Positions 10,214 to 21,091 of a stretch of 64,000 nt of DNA are shown here, in pieces. Numbering within the stretch: the first letter of the stretch is position 1; every line of letters starts with the position of its first letter. This DNA comes from Cafeteria roenbergensis. Taxonomy: Eukaryota; Sar; Bigyra; Bicosoecida; Cafeteriaceae. The stretch spans positions 124,001 through 188,000 of the forward strand of contig VLTN01000048.1 of NCBI GenBank assembly GCA_008330645.1, in the 5' to 3' direction. The translations under genes and the position numbers were made by a program. The notes beneath the pieces were generated by a model. It did not search any database and was not told the origin of the DNA. It saw nothing but the letters and a program-made list of their open reading frames with translations.

Positions 10214-11166
10214 GCTCGCTGGCCCGGCCTCGTGCCTTCGCAGTTGTGGGCGGGGTCGAGGCGCCCGCCTGAGCAAGCAGAGCGCTCCCAGCACCGTCGA
10301 GCCTGCGCCGGTCGGCGGCAGTGCCCCGGCCACACCACGCCCGAGCCGTCCCCTCAGCAAGTCTGGAGCCTGCCGTAGCACCCTGCTGGCCCACTGGCGG
10401 CGGCGAATCGCCGCCCCTGGCACTGCCCAAGGCCACGGAGGCAGCCGCACGTCGGACGCTGCCCTGGACCGGGCGCCGACCCCACTGAAACGCCCACTTG
10501 GGCCTTCGACTGCATGCCTTGAGGGCTGGAAACACGCGAGACGTTTGCGCCCCCGCTTTTGCGGCGACGGACGCGGGGCCTGGGCGTTGATCCACACCCC
10601 GCCGCCACAGCAACGATTCGCGGCGCACTTGCCGCCCTGGCTCGAGCCCCAACTTGGCTTGCGACCTGCACTCACCACCAAAGGTTCTGAAAGGATGCCG
10701 TTGCGGGCACTCTCGCTCGAGCGCGTCGCTTGGCAGCCGTGCGAAGCGATGGTTGCGCGTGCTGGAGTAGCTTGGTGGAGCTTGGCATCCCACATGCCAC
10801 GATCGCTTGCCACTTGGGCAGAAGGCGTTCCTGCAGTGGCCACCTGGGGGGCGAAATGGCCGCGCTGGCCAGCCTCGGCCGCTGTTGAACGTGCGCGACG
10901 CGCGTGGAGCGGCCGATTGGGCAGCGATCCTTTCCGTCGTGGCCGCTGGCCGGAGCGTGCATGACCTAGGCCGGGGGTCCCGGGCTTCGCAGAACGATTT
11001 GCGCCACAGCCTGCAAGTGCATGAGGTGCCAAGAAATGAATGGGCTGTGCAGGCGCGCGACGGACAGCCTCCATACCAGGCTATTCGGAAGCTCGAAGCA
11101 ATGCACTCGCACCGTCAGCCCTGAGGCAGGGAAGCCACAGCGTGGCGGCCCCGCCACGGCAGCTGC
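10214..11166. other. Intergenic between proteasome gene and ELW-repeat gene
   Basis: This is about 950 bases with no supportable gene. Open frames exist on both strands, but their translations are compositional (Arg/Ala/Pro/Gln) and show no domain. It should include the proteasome promoter next to 10214 and the 3' flank of the ELW-repeat gene ending at 11167. Confidence 0.4.
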
Positions 11167-13991
11167 CTACACACTGCTTCCCGTTACGGTTGACTTGGCG
11201 GTGAGGCTGCTCGGCCCGCCTCCTGCGCTTGCCGCGGATGCCGCGCCGTTGGCACTCTGCTGGATGGCCGCTGCGCCTCCCTGCCCACCCGCAACCACGT
11301 CAACTGCCCCAGCGCCTCCCAACGGCGCCTTGGCAAGGCGCATAGCCCACAGAGCGCCGGCACCAAGCAGCGCCGCGCCCCCGACAGCGCCAATCACAAC
11401 TAAGGGCAACGTTTCTGCTTCGTTGGCCGTCGCAGGCTCGTCCTCCGCGCCCGCATTGCCAATCGCGCCGCTTGAGGGGCTTGGTGATGCGGTGGGGCTG
11501 CTGGACGGAGTGGTCGATGATGTCGGGGTGGAGCTACTGGTAGCTGAGGGGGTGACGGTGCTGCTCGGGGTGGATGTTGCAGTGATAGATGGGGTTGGCG
11601 TGGATGTGGGGCTTGGGGTGCTGGATGGGGTAGAAGTCGGCGACGGTGTGGACGTTGACGAAGGGGTGGTCGTCGGCGTGGCAGTGCAGGTCACGGTTGG
11701 CGTGGGCGTCGACGACGGGGTGGGCGATGGTGTGGGCGTCGACGATGAGGTAGGCGATGCCGTGGGAGACGACGATGGGGTGGGCGATGCCGTGGGCGTC
11801 AAGGACGGCGTGGCTGTGGGTGAGGCAGAGTTGGAGGGCGTGGGCGTTGGGGTCGGCGACGTGGAGCTGGATGGGCTTGGCGACGGAGACGTGGAGCTGG
11901 ATGGGCTTGGCGACGGAGACGTGGAGCTGGATGGGCTTGGCGACGGAGACGGCTCAGCCAGCCCAAAAAGCTCCATTCCCACCGTTGAGTCGACGGTTCG
12001 CGAAGTGAAGAAGAAGGTTCCGTCGTACACAACAATCTCCTGCAGGTCTCCCAGGTCTTGCGGCAAAAACTCAGCGACGGCGGCCGATCCGTCGCTTTTG
12101 AGGGTGAACAGGCCCCGTTTGGAGTCGCGCCTGCCTTCAAACAGCAACGAGCCCTGATACGACATCAACAGAGTGAATGATGAGAACTCAGAAAGTGAAA
12201 AGCATTGCAAGTCTTCCGTTTGCGGGTCAAAGCGGCAGGGCGTCAGCTTTGTCGTGCTGGAGGGGTCCAATGCTGCCAACATGAACAGCTTGCCGTCGAC
12301 AGAGACCAGAGACTCGACGTGAGACCACGACGCCCCGGGCTGAATGTCCGCACAGAGCGCAGGAACCCCACCCTCTGAGTAGCTCCAGAGCTCCATGCCC
12401 GCGTCAGCGTGGTATCCAGAAAAATACATCACCCCCTCCATTGCAACCAGGCCACTGACCGCCTTTGGAAATCCTGGGACAAGAGCAAGTCCTGATTCTT
12501 CGGAATACTTGTAAACCGCTGAAGCTGCGCCGCTGTTGGCAAGGAAGTACATGTGTGCACCAAGGATGCACAAGTTTGAAGGGTAGGAGTCACCCGAGCC
12601 AGGCTTGATGTCGGCAAGCAGCTGCACCTCAGACGCCTTGGAGTCAAACTGCAGCAGCTCGATTCCAGCTTCGGGGAATTTCCCTGCCAACAGCAGCGAG
12701 CCATGAAAAGGGACCAGCTGGTACGGCTCGGAGCTGACTGGCCCGGGCATGATGTCGGCGGCGAGTTCCGCCCCGTGCGTTGTGTTGTAGCGCCACAGCT
12801 CGCTGCCATGCACGCCGTCATCCGCCACAAAGTAGAGCTGTTCGTCGTACACGGTGAACAGTTCCGGAATCGAGCTGTATGCACGGGAATCCACGTCGTG
12901 CTCCAGCGCGATGGCATTGCCCGACGATGCAAGCCTGAACAGCTCCATCCCTGCCTTGACGGTGTGCGCCGCCATGTAGAGGACACCATCCAAGACGGCC
13001 ATCTTCCCGAATTCGCCGTCACCGGCGCCCGGAGCCGTGTCTGCGACCAGCACTGCGGTCAAGCCGTCGAGGCGGAACAGCTCCCTGCCCGTGGCCGGCG
13101 TGGTGGCCACGAAATACAGCGTGCTGCTGAACTCGACCAGCCACTCGGGGAAGGAGCCGTCAGGCCCGGCGTTGACGTCTGCAACCATGGCAGGGGCGTT
13201 GGTGCCGTCGTACGCATAGAGCTCCTGACCGTTGCCATTGCCGCCGTCAGCGCTCATGTAGAGAACGCCAGCAACCACGGCCATATGCGCGGGGTTGCTG
13301 TTCGCCGCGCCAGCGTTGATGTCAGCAGCAAGCGACACTTCAGTGCCGTCGTAGGCGAAGAGCTCGACGCCCTTGTTCATAGCCAGGGAGTTGGCTTGCA
13401 TGAACAGCTTGTTGTCGAACACCGCGAGGTACTTGGGGTCACCGCCCATTGTTACGGCGGTGCTGAATTCGTGAATAAGCGACGGGTTCATTGCGGCGTC
13501 AACGGCCCACAGCTCTCGTCCTTGTGCGTCGCTCCCAAGCGCGCCCATGAACATGCGCTCGCCGAAAACAGTCATGAACGCCGGGAACGGCGAGGTGGTC
13601 GCCCCAATGGCAACGGCTAGCGTGGCCTGCTTGGCGTCCTGGTCAAGCACGCCAAGGCCAAAGCCGCTTCCTCTGGGCAGGAAAGGAAAAAAAAGGCGGC
13701 CATTGAACTCGCACAGGTAGAAAGCTGGAAGCGAAGCGTGTGTGGCGAAGTTGGATGCCTCTGTGACAGCCCCTGCGGTCGGATGATAGAGATCACGTCC
13801 AGGGTTGCCCCCCCTGCCATTGGGTCATTTCCACCGAAAACGAGGCTGCCGTTGAACACTTCAAGCGCCTGAACGTTGCCGCTGTAGCCAACCGGGTTGA
13901 TGTCGGCCGCCAGGAAGGGAGCGGGGGTTGCGGAGCTCGCGCCCGCGGCCAGAAGCAGCCCAATGAAGCGGGCGACCGCTGGCTTGAGCAT
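11167..13991 (-). CDS. Cell-surface ELWxxDGT-repeat protein with Ser/Thr/Pro stalk and TM (frameshifted)
   Basis: The protein starts at the ATG at 13991 with a signal peptide (MLKPAVARFIGLLLAAGASS). About ten ELWxxDGT-type repeats of roughly 50 residues follow (signatures DLYHPT, ELWAVD, ELFAYDGT, ELYAYDGT, ELFRLDG, ELWRYN, ELLQFD, ELWSYS, ELFGLA). Next comes a ~180-residue Ser/Pro/Thr stalk, one TM helix near residues 860-882 and a short Gly/Ala-rich cytosolic tail. A seven-C run at 13808-13814 breaks the frame. One more base there would join MAGG to GNPGRDLYHPT and restore the repeat pattern, giving 941 residues, and the span is exactly one base short of a multiple of three. This is likely an assembly error or a recent mutation. 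ELW repeats are thought to form a propeller-like surface module. The ligand is unknown. The gene has no introns. Confidence 0.85.
11858..11947. repeat. Three perfect 30-bp repeats in the stalk-coding region
   Basis: Three identical 30-base units (11858-11887, 11888-11917, 11918-11947) encode, on the minus strand, repeated Ser/Pro blocks of the stalk (SPSPSSSTSP). The identity points to a recent tandem duplication. The wider stalk DNA (about 11480-11950) is a degenerate array of GTGGGCGT-like words. Confidence 0.92.
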
Positions 13992-14814
13992 GGTTTCCTT
14001 GAGCTGCGTGCGACGGATGGCACAAGAGAGATGACCGTCACATTCGGAGAGGGCAGCGGCGCATGCCTCTGGCAAGGCTTCCCTGAACGGGCTGACCGCT
14101 CGGCTCCCTGCCCCTGGAGCACCTGTCGCTTTTGCCACCCGATATCCGCGAGCAAACCAGGCATCCTCGGCTCTCGGCCGTCGCAGGAGCTCACCGATGG
14201 TTTTTGCGACCTCCGTTCGTGTGCGGCTTTGGGACAGCCAAAAAAGGTGCCTCAGAATCCCGACCGGACGTCGGCATGCCGAAACTCTGCCAGAGCCCGA
14301 TGTGTCACATGGACATCGCCGCGCCCCACCGACAGCTGACACGCACGCCCCGGCAGTCAAAAGGCTGTGTTGGCGAGCGCAGTCGAACCGAGCGCACGTG
14401 CGCAATGATCGAACCGTTCGACCCCCCTTCTGTGCATGCGCTCGCGAAAACGAAGCTGGCTGGCCGCTTTCGGTAGCACTCTCGTTCGGCCTCGCGCGGC
14501 ACCCCCGGGGCGGCAGTCGGCTTCACTCGTGCCTTGGCTCCCAGTCCTCACCAGTGCCACGGGCCAGCCGCCCAGTCCAGCCCCCGACGAGGTGCTCTGC
14601 GGCTTTGCGTGTGTGCGCGTGCGTGTGCGGTCGTGAGCAATGCGGCGGAGGTGGTCCCGCTGCAGCAGACACATGCTGTTGTTGCGAAGGGCAGCGCTGC
14701 AACCAGAGGGAGGCCACGTGCACGAGCGCCTCGCGGGGGAAGGCCTCAAGCAGTGGAGATGGCATCGCGTGCGCCGACCTCCAAGCCAAACAGGCACAGA
14801 CACATCGGCCAAAC
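13992..14814. other. Intergenic, upstream of ELW gene and 3' flank of uS9m gene
   Basis: Both neighbours are on the minus strand, so this holds the ELW-gene promoter and the uS9m 3' flank. A GTGTGTGCGCGTGCGTGTGC tract lies near 14608-14630. Nothing else is supported. Confidence 0.4.
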
Positions 14815-16191
14815 TCAACGCTTGACCCACTGGAACCGCCTGCGGGCCTTGGTGCGGCCAATCTTCTTGCGCTCGACGACGCGCGGGTCGCGGGTGAGCA
14901 GGCGAAGGCGGCGCAGCGGGAGGCGGAGGTAAGGGTCGAAGCGGGCGAGGGCGCGGGCGAGGCCGTGCTTGATGGCGCCTGCCTGGCCACTGTGGCCACC
15001 TCCAGTGGCCCTGATGTCGATGTCAAAGGCGCCAGTTGCGTACACTGCCATCAGGGGCGCAATTGCCTCCTTTCGGTCGACGAGATGGGGGAAGTAGTCG
15101 GCAAGAGGGCGGCCGTTGATGTTGAAGCGGCCGTCGCCGAGCTGGACGCAGACGCGAGCCTTGGCGTTCTTGCGGCCGCCGACGGCGAAGGCGCGGCCCT
15201 TGGCGTCGGTCATGGCGTGGCGGACGAGGAAGGTCTCCGTCTTGGGGGCCTTGGTGACCTGGGGCGGGTTGAACTCGTAGCTGAGGTCCTCACGGGCGGT
15301 CTCGATGAACATCCAGTGGGGCATGGGCCGGGCGCGGCGCTCGTCCTGGTGCCACTCTTCCTCGTCGCCCTCGGGGGCGAGGCCCAGGCGGCTCATGAGG
15401 TCCTTGTTGCGGAACACACGCCGCATAGCGCGCTGCGGGGAGCAGGGAGCGGGAAGCGGGGGACGAGGCGTGGCTCGCGGCGCGGGATGCGGAGCCGCGC
15501 ACAGCGCGGGCGCGGCCACTGGGAAGCGAGCAGGACTCACCTCATCGAAGAGGTTGTTGGCACCGATGGTCGGGTCGCCAATCTCCTCGGGCCGCACGGC
15601 AGCAAAGGAGTCGCGGACGTTCGCCATGCCGGACGCCATGTCGCGCTCGTTGTGCTCGCGGGACGAGGACACGTGGGGCTCCCTGGCGCGCAGCAGGCTG
15701 CGCTGCGTGACGCCGGCCGCGGCGTGGCGCTGCTTGGGGCCGATGAAGCGGCGCGCGCGCTGGCGGCTGGGGTTGGACTCGTGCAGGTTGTCGAGGAAGG
15801 CCCCCACGGCCTTGCCGTCCGCCACGGACACGGTGGAGCCGCTAGGCCCCGGGACGTCGGCGAACTGAGCGTCGCCAAACTGGCCCCCGAGCACGGTGGC
15901 GTCGGTGAGGGTCAGCTGGCCGCGCTCGTCCTTGGCCAGCGCAGCCCGCTGACCCTTGGTCATGCGCTTGAACATCATGCGCTGCCTGGGCGCCTTGGAG
16001 CGGGACCGGCCGTCCAGGCCGTCCCCGTCGAGCTTCTCCCACGGGTCCCAGTCCGCGCGGAGGTCGGGGATGCTGTGGGCGGCGGCGGTGGACGAGACCG
16101 CGCGGGCGCCGAGGAGCGCCCGCGAGCCGCTGGCTGCCGAGAGCTCGGCGCCCTTGGCCGCGCGGGCCGCGAGGCGCATTCCGGCGCGCAT
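14815..16191 (-). CDS. MRPS9: Mitochondrial small-subunit ribosomal protein uS9m
   Basis: Two exons (16191-15541 and 15432-14815) with one 108-base GTGAGT...GCAG intron give 422 residues. The N-terminus (MRAGMRLAARAAKGAELSAA) is Arg/Ala-rich without acidic residues, as expected for a mitochondrial import signal. About 230 residues of lineage-specific extension follow, including a basic APRQRMMFKRMTKGQR segment. The last ~130 residues are the uS9 fold: VGGRKNAKARVCVQLGDGR, then FDIDIRATGGGHSGQAGAIK, HGLARAL, RDPRVVERKKIGRTKARRRF, ending QWVKR in place of the usual FSKR tail that reaches the ribosomal P site. The long N-terminus and the presequence argue for the mitochondrial rather than the cytosolic protein. 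Confidence 0.93.
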   Translation of the reverse strand: MRAGMRLAARAAKGAELSAASGSRALLGARAVSSTAAAHSIPDLRADWDPWEKLDGDGLDGRSRSKAPRQRMMFKRMTKGQRAALAKDERGQLTLTDATVLGGQFGDAQFADVPGPSGSTVSVADGKAVGAFLDNLHESNPSRQRARRFIGPKQRHAAAGVTQRSLLRAREPHVSSSREHNERDMASGMANVRDSFAAVRPEEIGDPTIGANNLFDEVSPARFPVAAPALCAAPHPAPRATPRPPLPAPCSPQRAMRRVFRNKDLMSRLGLAPEGDEEEWHQDERRARPMPHWMFIETAREDLSYEFNPPQVTKAPKTETFLVRHAMTDAKGRAFAVGGRKNAKARVCVQLGDGRFNINGRPLADYFPHLVDRKEAIAPLMAVYATGAFDIDIRATGGGHSGQAGAIKHGLARALARFDPYLRLPLRRLRLLTRDPRVVERKKIGRTKARRRFQWVKR

Positions 16192-16561
16192 TCGGCTACC
16201 GAACCAGCAGCTGGCTGCCCCGCTTCGGAGCGAGCCGGCCCGTCGGGGGTCGGTGTTGGAGTGGGCCCGGGAGGCCGCGCGCCCGCCCCGGCGCTCGCCT
16301 TCCGGTCTCGTCGCCTCCCGGCCGGCTGCCGGCCGGCGCTCTGCCGCCGGCCGCGCCGGACGTTTGCCCGGGCCAAATATAGGCGGCGGTTTTCCTCCTG
16401 CGGGGGCTTGCTGTTGGAAGCTGGGGCAACCAAGCTCCGGCTGCGGGAGGCGCTTGTCGCGGCCCGGAGCCACTCGCCGACAGCAGCCGGGGGCTCCGAG
16501 TTCGCGGCCGACCGCGGTGCGCGCAGGGAAGCGACTGCACCCGCGCCGCATCGGGGGCACC
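16192..16561. promoter_or_regulatory. Divergent promoter region, uS9m / PKG
   Basis: This 370-base gap separates head-to-head start codons, so it must carry both promoters. In very GC-rich sequence the only A/T cluster is CCAAATATAGG at 16373-16383, which resembles a TATA or CArG-like element. Its function is inferred from position alone. Confidence 0.45.
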
Positions 16562-19500
16562 ATGGGCTGCGGCCCGAGCAAGGTCCCAGTGGGGCCGTCC
16601 GGCAGCGACAAGGTGAGCGGCCAAAACCCAACGCGCCCGCCCGCGTCCTCCCGCGCCCCTGGCGGCCGGAGCTGCCCCTGGCCGCGCCCGCCGCGCGGCT
16701 GCCCCGCCGCGGCCAGACCCCGCGCCGTGGCCGGGCGCGCCTGCGGCAGCGGGGGCTCCCCCGGGCGGGAGACGTGCGCTGCTCGCGCGGCGCCAGTAAC
16801 CCACGACGCCGCCGTCCCCCCCGCGCGCTGCTGCTGCTCGCCCACGCAGGCGGCCCGCAACGATGGCGGGCCGGCCTCTTCCGCCCAGTCCCCCTCGCCG
16901 TCCAAGCAGCCCAAGTCGGCCCAGCCGCCGCACGCCAGGAAGCCCACGCCCGAGGGCCACGCGGGCGGCAGCGCGCAAGTTGCTCCCACCGTCGTGGCGG
17001 TGGCGCCGTCGCCCACTGCATCCCCGGCCCCGGCGGCGTCCGGGTCGGGCGCCTCGCGAGCGGCAGCAGCTCCCACCGTGTCTGCCGGGGACGGGATCCC
17101 GCTGGTGGACACCGAGTCGGAAGCGCTGGCGTTCGCGGCGGAGGGGCAGCAAGCGCTGCAGCCGACCGGCGTTCCGGCCTCCGTCTCCGTGACCTCGGGC
17201 ACGGCGCCCGCGGTGGGCATCTCGTCTGCCTCGGACGCCAGCCCCTCCCCCGTCACGAACCAGAAGATGCTCAAGGCTGCCTCGAGCTTTTGGCAGCTCA
17301 CCGCGCAAAGCCACGAGGACCCGCGCTCGAGCCCCGACCTGCGCCGCCGCCAGGCGGGCTCGAGCCCCAGCGCCGGTGCGGGCAAGGACGAGCCGCCCGC
17401 GGACGAGTGGGTGACAGAGGCCATGGCCGCGCGCTCGGCCGCGCTGGGCGCCGACGTGACGGCCGGGCGCGGCGGAATGCGCGAGCGATCCAAGAAGCGG
17501 CGAGGCAGCGTGCTCCCCGAGACGCTCGAGGGCGGCGACGGCAGGGCGGCCAAGGGGGACCCGGACGCCGCGGAGGGCGGGGACGCCGGTGGCGCCACCG
17601 CATCTGGCGACGCGCCGCTGGCAAGCGCGCGGTCGGACCGGTCCGACGCCGGCCCCGCGGTGCCCAAGTCCCCCGAGGAGCTCGCCATGGTGCTCGGCTC
17701 CATGGGAAAGTCCTTTCTGTTCAGGGGCCTGGGCCGGTCGGAGCGCACTGCCATCGCCGAGGCCATGGGCTCCTCCGCCTGCGGCCCTGGCGACGAGGTG
17801 GCCAGGGAGGGGGCCCCGGCCTCCACCTTCTTCGTCGTCCGCTCGGGAACCGTGGTGGTACTCGTGTCAGGCAAGCCCGTCGGCAGGATCGGCGCCGGCG
17901 GCCACTTTGGCGAGCTGCAGCTGCTGTTCCAGACCCCCGCGCAGGCCACGGTGCGCGCGGAGACCGAGTGCTCCTTCTTCGCCGTGGGGCGGAGGGACTT
18001 CCGCAGGGCCCTGGCCGGCGCCGCGGAGCGCACCAAGGAGGAGAACATTGCCTTCCTGCGCGGGGTGCCGCTGCTGCGCGGCGTGGAGCAGCGCATCCTC
18101 ACCTCTCTGGCGGAGGCCCTGCAGACCATCGAGTTCGAGGCGGGGCACGCCATCATGCGGCAGGGCAGCGTGGGCAGCGTCTTCTACATCGTGCAGAGCG
18201 GAGAGTGTTCCGTCGTGAAGCGGTCGGCTGGGCCCATGGGAGAGGTGGAGGAGGTGGAGGTGCTGCGGCTGAAGGAGGGAGCCTTCTTCGGGGAGCAGGC
18301 GCTGCTCCACGACAAGCCGCGCGCGGCCACGGTGCTCACGGTGTCCGCGACGACGGTCCTGGCTTTGAGCAAGGACGACTTTGTCAAGGTGTTCGGGCCG
18401 GCCGAGCAGCTGGCGGCGGCAATGGAGCGAACCCACTCCCAGCGGCAGGAGATGGAGGTGGCGGCCCGGTCTCGCAGCCGGGCGGCGATGAAGGACAGGC
18501 AGCGGAACAGTTCCGTCAAGGACGACCTGACCGCGGGGGGCCTCGGGGCCGTTGCCGTGGAGGAGCTGGGCAGCGACGAGGAGGACGACCCGGACGAGGT
18601 GGCGCGGCGGGAGCAGCGCAGGGCGGACCGTGAGGGGCCGACCGCTGCCGTCTCGAACGGCAGCGGCCCAGGGGCGGCCGCGCAGGCGTCGGTCGCGGGC
18701 CCTGCCAGCGGGTCCTACCGCGTGTCCTCGGGGGGCGGGCTGAAGAGCAAGCCGAGCCGCCTCGACATGCCCATCGGGGTGGACGACGGCGAGGACGAGA
18801 CGCGACGCCGCATCATGGCCAAGGGCAGGGACGCCGCCGCGTCGCGCAGCACCGCGGTCATCGCGACGTCGGCGAGCGGGGCCGGGGCCTCCATCGCCGC
18901 GGGGTCAGAGGGCGTCGCCGGGCCGTCGGGCGCGTCAGAGGTGGCCTCGGCCAAGCCCCATGTCAGGAAGATTCCGTCCTCGGCGGTGCTGAGCGGCACG
19001 GGGTCCAGGGCGGCCCCGGGCGCGCAGGCTCCGGCCTCGGCGGCTGGCGGCTCTGCCGGCAGGTCCACGGCGTCTTCGCGAAGCGGCGCCAAGGGCGGAA
19101 CCACCGGCGACGATGCGTCCGTGACCGTCAAGACTGCGCAGAGCCCGACGACGACGGCGGCCATGGCGGCGTCTGGCCTGGCGGCTGGCGGGCTGGCAGC
19201 CACATCCTCGTTCCGCACCACACGGCCGGAGCTGCAGCTGGACGCGCTGCAGGTGCGGGCGGTGCTGGGCGAGGGCGCGTTCGGGCGCGTGATGCTGGTC
19301 CAGGAGCGCACCTCAGGGGAGGTCTTTGCGCTGAAGCAGATGTCCAAGGCGCGCATCGTCAAGACCGGGCAGAAGAAGAACGTGCTCAATGAGAAGAGCA
19401 TCATGATGCGGCTCGAGCACCCGCACGTGATCCAGCTGATCAAGACCTTCCAGGACAGGGACTGCCTGTACATGCTCATCGAGTTCGCGCAGGGCGGCGA

Positions 19501-20605
19501 CCTGTTCGGGCTCCTGGGCCGTGTGGGCGGCATGCTCACGGGCAAGCTGGCTCGCTACTACGCCTCCGTCGTGGCCTCGGTGTTTGCGTACATGCACGGC
19601 ATGAGCATTGTGTACCGCGATCTCAAGGTGAGGGACGTCGAGGCTGTGCTGCCGCGTGGCTGCGCTCCTGCCAGCGTCAGCGTGGCCGGACACTGGTTGC
19701 CTCCTCTCCCCCCCCCTCGCCCTCGCCCTCGCCCTCGCCCTCGCCCTCGCCCTCGCCCTCGCCCTCGCCCTCGCCCTCGCCCTCGCCCTCGCCCCCGCCC
19801 TCCCGTTCCTCCCCGCGCCATATCTCCCCATCCGCCCAACCGCCGCCGTCCTCTGCGCCGTATCTCCCCATCCGCCCAACCGCTGCCGTTCTCTGCGCCC
19901 CCTGCTGCGTCGCAGCCCGAGAACCTCTGCTTGATGGACACGGGCATGCTCAAGGTCGTGGACTTCGGCTTCGCCAAGGTCGTCAAGCCAGGGGATCGCA
20001 CGTACACGCTCTGCGGCACGCCCGAGTACTTGGCGCCGGAGCTGATTTCAGGCCTGGTGAGACAAGTCTCGGCACGGCTGGGGGTGATGCGAGGCGAACC
20101 CCGTGCCCCCCCCCTCCCCGTGCACACAACGCGCCGCGCTCGTCCCCGTTGCTGATGTTGCGGTATCGCGCAGGGGCACCGGGAAGGCGTGGACTGGTGG
20201 GCGCTCGGCATCCTGATTTTTGAGATGCTCCACGGCTACTCGCCCTTCTCCGACCCCGACTCTTCGGACCACCGCGTTATCTACCGGAACATCATCAAGG
20301 GCCGCATGGAGTGGCACGACACCATCGCGAGCGAGCGCGCGGCGCGCTCGCTCGTGCGCAAGCTGCTGGAATCCAACCCCGCGAGGCGCCTCGGCTCCTT
20401 GCGCCGAGGCTCCAAGGACGTGCTCGAGCACCGGTTCTTCAGCTCGGTGGACTGGGCGGCTGTGCGCAGCGGCACGGTGCCCCCCCCACTTCGGCCCAAG
20501 GTGAAGAGCAGGCTGGACGTCAGCGCCTTCGACGAGGTCGAGGTGAAGCGAAACAAGATCGACCCGTACGTCTCGGACGGGACCAATTGGGACGCGTCTT
20601 TCTGA
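16562..20605 (+). CDS. PKG: Lipid-anchored cGMP-dependent protein kinase (PKG-like AGC kinase)
   Basis: Four exons (16562-16612, 16850-19627, 19916-20056, 20174-20605) give 1,133 residues. MGCGPSK matches an N-myristoylation site (Gly2) with a neighbouring palmitoylatable Cys3, implying membrane attachment. A ~270-residue disordered linker leads to two cyclic-nucleotide-binding domains (about 300-415 and 425-540). The second keeps the full phosphate cassette (FFGEQALLHDKPRAATV). The first has Gln382 where the ligand-binding Arg is expected (PAQATV). After another disordered linker, the AGC kinase domain has GEGAFGRV, Lys846 in FALK, YRDLKPEN with Asp941, DFGFAK with Asp959, a GTPEYLAPE activation segment and a DPYVSDGTNWDASF tail. 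Frame and motifs join exactly at introns 2 and 3. Intron 1 (237 bases) is in frame and inferred from its GTGAGC/GCAG ends and compositional noise. The role is serine/threonine phosphorylation in response to cGMP. Confidence 0.95.
19714..19791 (+). repeat. (CCCTCG)13 hexanucleotide microsatellite in PKG intron
   Basis: Thirteen perfect hexamers form a pyrimidine-rich tract inside the 288-base second intron (19628-19915), which separates YRDLK from PEN of the kinase domain. Length polymorphism is likely. Confidence 0.95.
19815..19894 (+). repeat. Two 40-bp tandem copies in PKG intron
   Basis: Two adjacent 40-base units (19815-19854 and 19855-19894) differ at a few positions and begin GCGCC(A/G)TATCTCC. 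They sit between the hexamer array and the splice acceptor at 19915. Confidence 0.88.
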
Positions 20606-21091
20606 AAGCGGGAAGACACAGCAGCCCACAGCGCCCATTCGTTTTCATTCCAAGCTGGGCAGGCGGGGGCCAGATCCAACGTGAGCGCCGCCAGGTTGCA
20701 GCTCAGGCTGGCCACACGCAGTTTGCTTGTGCCCGCTTGCCCTTTCCCCTCTCCCCCCCCCCCTGCGATGTTTGTAGGGGCCTATCAGTGCGGTTGTGCG
20801 TGTCGATCAATGTGCGTGTAGATTGCGCCGCCGAGGCCATCCATTTTGGAGGGCGAGCCAGGCTGAACTGCGTACCCGCTGCGGCGCTCGATCCGAACGC
20901 ACGCACGGCAGCAGCGAAAAGAAAGGCGGTTGCTGGGCTCCCACATACCTGCCGGCGGTTGGCACACCAAAGGTTGTCTCCCTCGCGAGCGAGAATGCCG
21001 CAGGTGAGTCGGAGACGACTTGCCGGCAGAGCGGTGTTCTGCAACACCGGGGTGCAGCTGCGCCAGCGGCGCCCGCACTCAGGGGAACGCC
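20606..21091. other. Intergenic between PKG and sterol reductase
   Basis: No gene is supported. Contents are the PKG 3' flank, a run of ten C at 20755-20764 and the upstream region of the sterol reductase gene. Confidence 0.4.

Noticed and set aside
10200-11074. Long minus-strand frame upstream of the proteasome exon 1
   Set aside because: Only its last part coincides with the proteasome first exon (from the ATG at 10213). The rest has no recognisable content.
14388-14420. TCGAACC words resembling the complement of a tRNA B box
   Set aside because: Neither copy has flanking stems or an A box at the expected distance on the minus strand.
19714-19791. CCCTCG array considered as telomere-like or CRISPR-like
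   Set aside because: The hexamer is not CCCTAA, there are no spacers, and it sits within a spliced intron of an intact kinase gene.
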